Shown one piece after another: positions 5,233 through 7,678 of a stretch of 7,678 nucleotides of DNA. The stretch's first letter is position 1. Each line of letters begins with the position of its first letter. The notes under the pieces are model-generated. The model was not told where the DNA came from. It searched no databases and saw only the letters and a list, made by a program, of their open reading frames with translations. Source of the DNA: Angelakisella sp. (GTDB lineage: Bacteria > Bacillota > Clostridia > Oscillospirales > Ruminococcaceae); the NCBI GenBank assembly GCA_022795575.1, contig JAAWGY010000101.1:1-7678 (forward strand), read 5' to 3'. The translations under genes and the position numbers were made by a program.

Positions 5233-5871
5233 ATGGACGGCTACCGCACCATTGAGGCGCCGGCCCGGGACGAGTTTATCGAGCGCCGGTCCCGGTTCAT
5301 CGGCCATATCGCCCCCGTTGCCACCGACGAGGAGGCGGTCGCCTTTGTCAACGCCATCCGGGAGCAGCACCGGGAGGCGACCCACAACGTATACGCCTAT
5401 GTGCTGCGCCAGGACCAGCTGACCCGTTTTTCCGATGACGGCGAGCCCCAGGGCACCGCCGGCAAGCCGGTGCTGGAGGTGGTCCTCCGGGAGGGGCTGG
5501 TGGATGTGGCGGTGGTTGTCACCCGGTACTTTGGCGGCATCCTGTTGGGGGCGGGGGGGCTGGTGCGGGCCTACGCCCAGGGGGCCAAAACCGCCATCGA
5601 CGCCGCCCGGGTGCTGAATATGCAGCCTGCCGCCCTGGTGGAGCTGGACATGGGGTACGATTTTTACGGCAAGGCCACCTACATCCTGCCCCAGTACGAG
5701 GTACAGGTGACAGACAGCCGCTTTGAGGAGGGGGTACGGCTACAGCTGCTGTGCAAGACCAGCCGCCTAACGGCCCTCACCCACCAGCTAAGGGAGCTGT
5801 CCTCCGGGACGGTGGCCCCGGTGATCCTTGACGAGCGGTTCGCCCACTTCCCGGAAGGGGGGCCGGCGTAA
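5233..5871 (+). CDS. yigZ: YigZ/IMPACT family protein (UPF0029)
   Basis: The 212-residue product matches the bacterial YigZ (YvyE in Bacillus) branch of the IMPACT family. The N-terminal UPF0029 domain carries the signatures ATHNVYAY (49-56), SDDGEPQGTAGKPVLE (67-82) and VVVTRYFGGILLGAGGLVRAY (94-114). A second, ferredoxin-fold-like DUF1949 domain follows at about 138-200. Both are intact and the length is normal for the family. Its molecular role is not well defined: the eukaryotic IMPACT relative regulates the GCN2 translation-stress kinase, and a nucleic-acid or translation-linked role has been proposed for bacterial members. The gene begins 66 bases after rpmE, just past its terminator, so leaky termination may supply its transcript. 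The DUF4180 gene lies 35 bases downstream. Confidence 0.93.
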   Translation: MDGYRTIEAPARDEFIERRSRFIGHIAPVATDEEAVAFVNAIREQHREATHNVYAYVLRQDQLTRFSDDGEPQGTAGKPVLEVVLREGLVDVAVVVTRYFGGILLGAGGLVRAYAQGAKTAIDAARVLNMQPAALVELDMGYDFYGKATYILPQYEVQVTDSRFEEGVRLQLLCKTSRLTALTHQLRELSSGTVAPVILDERFAHFPEGGPA

Positions 5872-5906
5872 CTACCACATGATTTTTCTGAAGAAAGTGT
5901 GTTTTT

Positions 5907-6293
5907 ATGGAGATACAGCAGATTACCGCGCCAAACGGCGTCGGTGTTGCGTTAGTGACCGGGACGGAGAAGGTCATCACCGACATCCAATCCGCCCTGG
6001 ACCTTGCGATGACGGTTCGGTACCAAACGGGGGAGGCCCGTATTGCCATTGACAAAGGGCTGATCTGCGAGGACTTTTTTATTCTGAGCACCGGGGTTGC
6101 GGGGGAGATCTTGCAGCGGTACATCAACTACCATGTAAAGATGGCGATCTATGGGGATTTTTCCCGGTACACCAGCAAGCCGCTCCACGACTTCATCTAT
6201 GAATCCAACCAGGGGCGGGACTTCTTCTTTGTCCCCACCCAGGAGGAGGCCATAGAGCGGCTGGCGGAGGCGGAACAGGGAGCCCACATCTAA
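5907..6293 (+). CDS. DUF4180 domain-containing protein
   Basis: This 128-residue, probably cytoplasmic protein fits the DUF4180 family over its whole length. Recognisable blocks are the N-terminal strand pair to about residue 20, ITDIQSALDLAMTVRYQ (24-40), EDFFILSTGVAGEILQRYINY (55-75), KMAIYGDFS (78-86) and HDFIYESNQGRDFFFV (94-109). The family is widespread in Firmicutes and has no established function. No catalytic motif, signal peptide or membrane segment is visible. The ribosome binding site is weak: only AAAG at 5894-5897, followed by a T-rich spacer. Its TAA stop codon is also the left TAA flanking the 162-base palindromic element. Without that element the aldo/keto reductase gene would start 19 bases downstream, so the two genes probably formed a tight operon. 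Confidence 0.85.
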   Translation: MEIQQITAPNGVGVALVTGTEKVITDIQSALDLAMTVRYQTGEARIAIDKGLICEDFFILSTGVAGEILQRYINYHVKMAIYGDFSRYTSKPLHDFIYESNQGRDFFFVPTQEEAIERLAEAEQGAHI

Positions 6294-6455
6294 GAGCCTA
6301 TTCAAGATCTCCCTGCACGCCGCCTTGGCAGGTCTTTTCCCGCCCTGCGGCGTTAAAAAAACCTTGTAATACAGCAAGTATTCCGGCGGTTTTTTGCCTT
6401 GCAGGACGTAAAAATCCCTGCCAATTCGGCGCACCGGGAAATTTTGAATAGTCTC
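6294..6455. mobile_element. 162-base near-palindromic MITE-like element flanked by TAA
   Basis: The left end begins GAGCCTATTCAAGAT. The reverse complement of the right end begins GAGACTATTCAAAAT. About 42 of the outermost 55 positions match between the two arms. The centre, AATAC-AGCAA-GTATT (6368-6382), completes a hairpin running the whole length. TAA stands on both sides (6291-6293 and 6456-6458), as expected of a short target duplication. The element encodes no transposase, so it would have to be moved in trans. A TNA-type duplication with GAG-starting ends fits some IS5-family groups; this is an inference from memory. A four-base CTAA duplication is also possible if the final C is not part of the element. 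Confidence 0.75.
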
Positions 6456-6477
6456 TAACAAAAGGAGCGATGACGAA

Positions 6478-7521
6478 ATGAACAAAATGAAAAAGGTACG
6501 GCTGGGCCGCACCGAGCTGATGGTGACGAAGACCTCCTTTGGCGCGCTGCCCATTCAGCGGGTATCCTTTGACGCGGCAGCGGAGCTGCTCCGCACCGCC
6601 TACGAGGCGGGGATCAACTTCTTTGACACCGCCAACTCCTACACCGACAGCGAGGAGAAGATCGGCTACGCCCTGGCCGACGTTCGGGACAAAATCATCA
6701 TCGCCACCAAGAGCGCTTACCGGAGGGGCGACGCCGACATGGTAAAGCGCAATGTGGAGCTGAGCCTGAAGCGGATGAAGACGGACTACATCGACATCCT
6801 GCAATTCCACAACCCGGACTTTTGCCCGGGGGAGGATGACCCGGCGTACCAATACCTGCTGGAGATGAAGCGGGCGGGGGTGGTACGGCACATCGGCATT
6901 ACCAACCACCGGCTTTTTGTGGCCCACGAGGCGATTGAGAGCGGGCTTTACGAGACGCTACAGTTCCCCTTTTCGGTACTGGCTACCGAGAAGGACATTG
7001 AGGTGGTGGAGAAATGCAGGGAGGCGGACATGGGCTTTATCTGCATGAAGGCCATGTCCGGGGGGCTGATTCGGGAGCCTCGGGCTACCTTTGCCTTTCT
7101 ACAGCGGTATCCTCACGTTGTACCTATTTACGGGGTACAGCGGATGGAGGAGCTGCGGGAGTGGTTGGCGCTGGATGCACAGCCGCCGGTTTGGGACGAG
7201 GGGTTGGAGGCCAGCATTGAGAAGGAGCGCCGGGAGCTTTCCGGGGATTTCTGCCGTTCCTGCGGGTACTGTTTGCCTTGTCCACAGAACATTCCCATTC
7301 CCAACGCTGCGCGGATACAGTTTTTGATGACACGGTCGCCGTACAAGCCTTATTTGACCAAGGAATGGCGGGAGGGGATGGACCGGGTGGACAGCTGTAT
7401 TCACTGCGACCACTGCAAGAGCCATTGTCCGTTTGGGCTGAATACGCCGGCGCTGCTGGCCAGCCAGAAGGTTTGGTATGACGGGTTTTACCGGGAGCAT
7501 TTGGACGAGGCGGAGAGGTAA
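6478..7521 (+). CDS. Aldo/keto reductase with C-terminal ferredoxin-like cysteine motifs
   Basis: The 347-residue protein pairs an aldo/keto reductase (beta/alpha)8 barrel with a cysteine-rich tail, the COG1453 type common in anaerobes. The catalytic tetrad is present: Asp50 and Tyr55 (FFDTANSYTDSEEKIG), Lys78 (IATKS) and His111 (LQFHNPD). The tail has Cys259, 262, 265 and 268-Pro (CRSCGYCLPCP), then Cys307, 310, 313 and 317-Pro (CIHCDHCKSHCP), enough for two [4Fe-4S] clusters. The protein may therefore pass electrons between NAD(P)H or substrate and a ferredoxin-like partner. Substrate and direction are unknown. AAAGGAG lies ten bases before the ATG, and Met4 is a less likely start. The ribosome binding site lies just outside the MITE-like element. 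The original promoter may have been upstream of DUF4180 or yigZ, so the insertion could affect expression. Confidence 0.92.
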   Translation: MNKMKKVRLGRTELMVTKTSFGALPIQRVSFDAAAELLRTAYEAGINFFDTANSYTDSEEKIGYALADVRDKIIIATKSAYRRGDADMVKRNVELSLKRMKTDYIDILQFHNPDFCPGEDDPAYQYLLEMKRAGVVRHIGITNHRLFVAHEAIESGLYETLQFPFSVLATEKDIEVVEKCREADMGFICMKAMSGGLIREPRATFAFLQRYPHVVPIYGVQRMEELREWLALDAQPPVWDEGLEASIEKERRELSGDFCRSCGYCLPCPQNIPIPNAARIQFLMTRSPYKPYLTKEWREGMDRVDSCIHCDHCKSHCPFGLNTPALLASQKVWYDGFYREHLDEAER

Positions 7522-7541
7522 GAGGTTTGGGCTGATGTGAA

Positions 7542-7645
7542 GCGGGAAGCCTGTCCCACAGGATGTGCCCGCCCGGGCCACCGGGCCGCAGGTCCAGGGC
7601 CGCGCAGGCCCTGGTCGCCCGCCGCAGCGGGCGAAACGCCCCAGG
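7542..7645. repeat. Tandem hairpin-array repeat, right copy (inverted relative to the left copy)
   Basis: Stems follow one another from 21 bases after the reductase stop: GCGGG/CCCGC (7542-7572) enclosing CCTGT/ACAGG (7550-7562); GCCCGG/CCGGGC (7571-7586, sharing two bases with the first stem); CCAGGGCC/GGCCCTGG (7594-7614, loop GCGCA); and TCGCCCGC/GCGGGCGA (7615-7634, loop CGCA). The reverse complement of 7588-7645 aligns with 366-415 of the left copy. The array could double as a transcription end for the reductase gene, but no T-run directly follows any stem. Bases 7646-7678 show nothing further that I can identify. Confidence 0.7.
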
Positions 7646-7678
7646 TTGACTATGATAACGGCAGGGCTTGTGTTTTTG

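Noticed and set aside
5952..6554. Minus-strand open frame covering the palindromic element and parts of both flanking genes
   Set aside because: It is a shadow of two genes plus a non-coding repeat. The peptide is of a kind seen wherever such repeats are translated.

Overview
The window looks like a chromosomal segment of a GC-rich, endospore-forming, probably anaerobic Firmicute. By eye it is a little over 60% GC. The lineage is inferred from gene content: a SpoIIR sporulation gene, a Firmicute-type ribosomal L31, a YigZ protein, a DUF4180 protein and an aldo/keto reductase with a ferredoxin-like cysteine tail. An Oscillospiraceae-like gut clostridium (Flavonifractor/Oscillibacter type) fits best. 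No tRNA, rRNA, CRISPR array or complete insertion sequence is visible.

Layout. Positions 1-500 hold no convincing gene. They carry the terminator of a gene lying left of the window, a large lone hairpin, a TATAAT box without a clear -35, and an array of short hairpins (206-434). Next comes a rightward group: an S15/CocE-type alpha/beta hydrolase with an unrecognised N-terminal domain (519-2618), a family 2 glycosyltransferase (2712-3770), and a 94-residue orphan InsA-like zinc-ribbon/HTH protein (3789-4073). The InsA-like gene ends 15 bases from the convergent spoIIR (4089-4706, minus). spoIIR and rpmE are divergent and share a regulatory region of about 250 bases. It contains a strong sigma-A promoter for rpmE, a structured rpmE leader, a possible sigma-F promoter for spoIIR and a terminator facing spoIIR. 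rpmE (4963-5166) ends in its own terminator and is followed by yigZ (5233-5871), a DUF4180 gene (5907-6293) and an Fe-S aldo/keto reductase (6478-7521).

The most informative non-coding structures are repeats. A 162-base near-palindromic element (6294-6455) is flanked by TAA on both sides. It sits exactly at the DUF4180 stop codon and separates that gene from the reductase, which would otherwise start 19 bases downstream. A second family, an array of stable hairpins, occurs at the left end and again, inverted and shorter, at the right end (7542-7645). The two copies differ by a compensatory base-pair change, so the folded form appears to be what is conserved.

I see no clear defence or biosynthetic system here. 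The genes are mostly housekeeping or of general metabolism. The interest lies in the repeats, the orphan InsA-like gene, the extended hydrolase and the rpmE/spoIIR control region.
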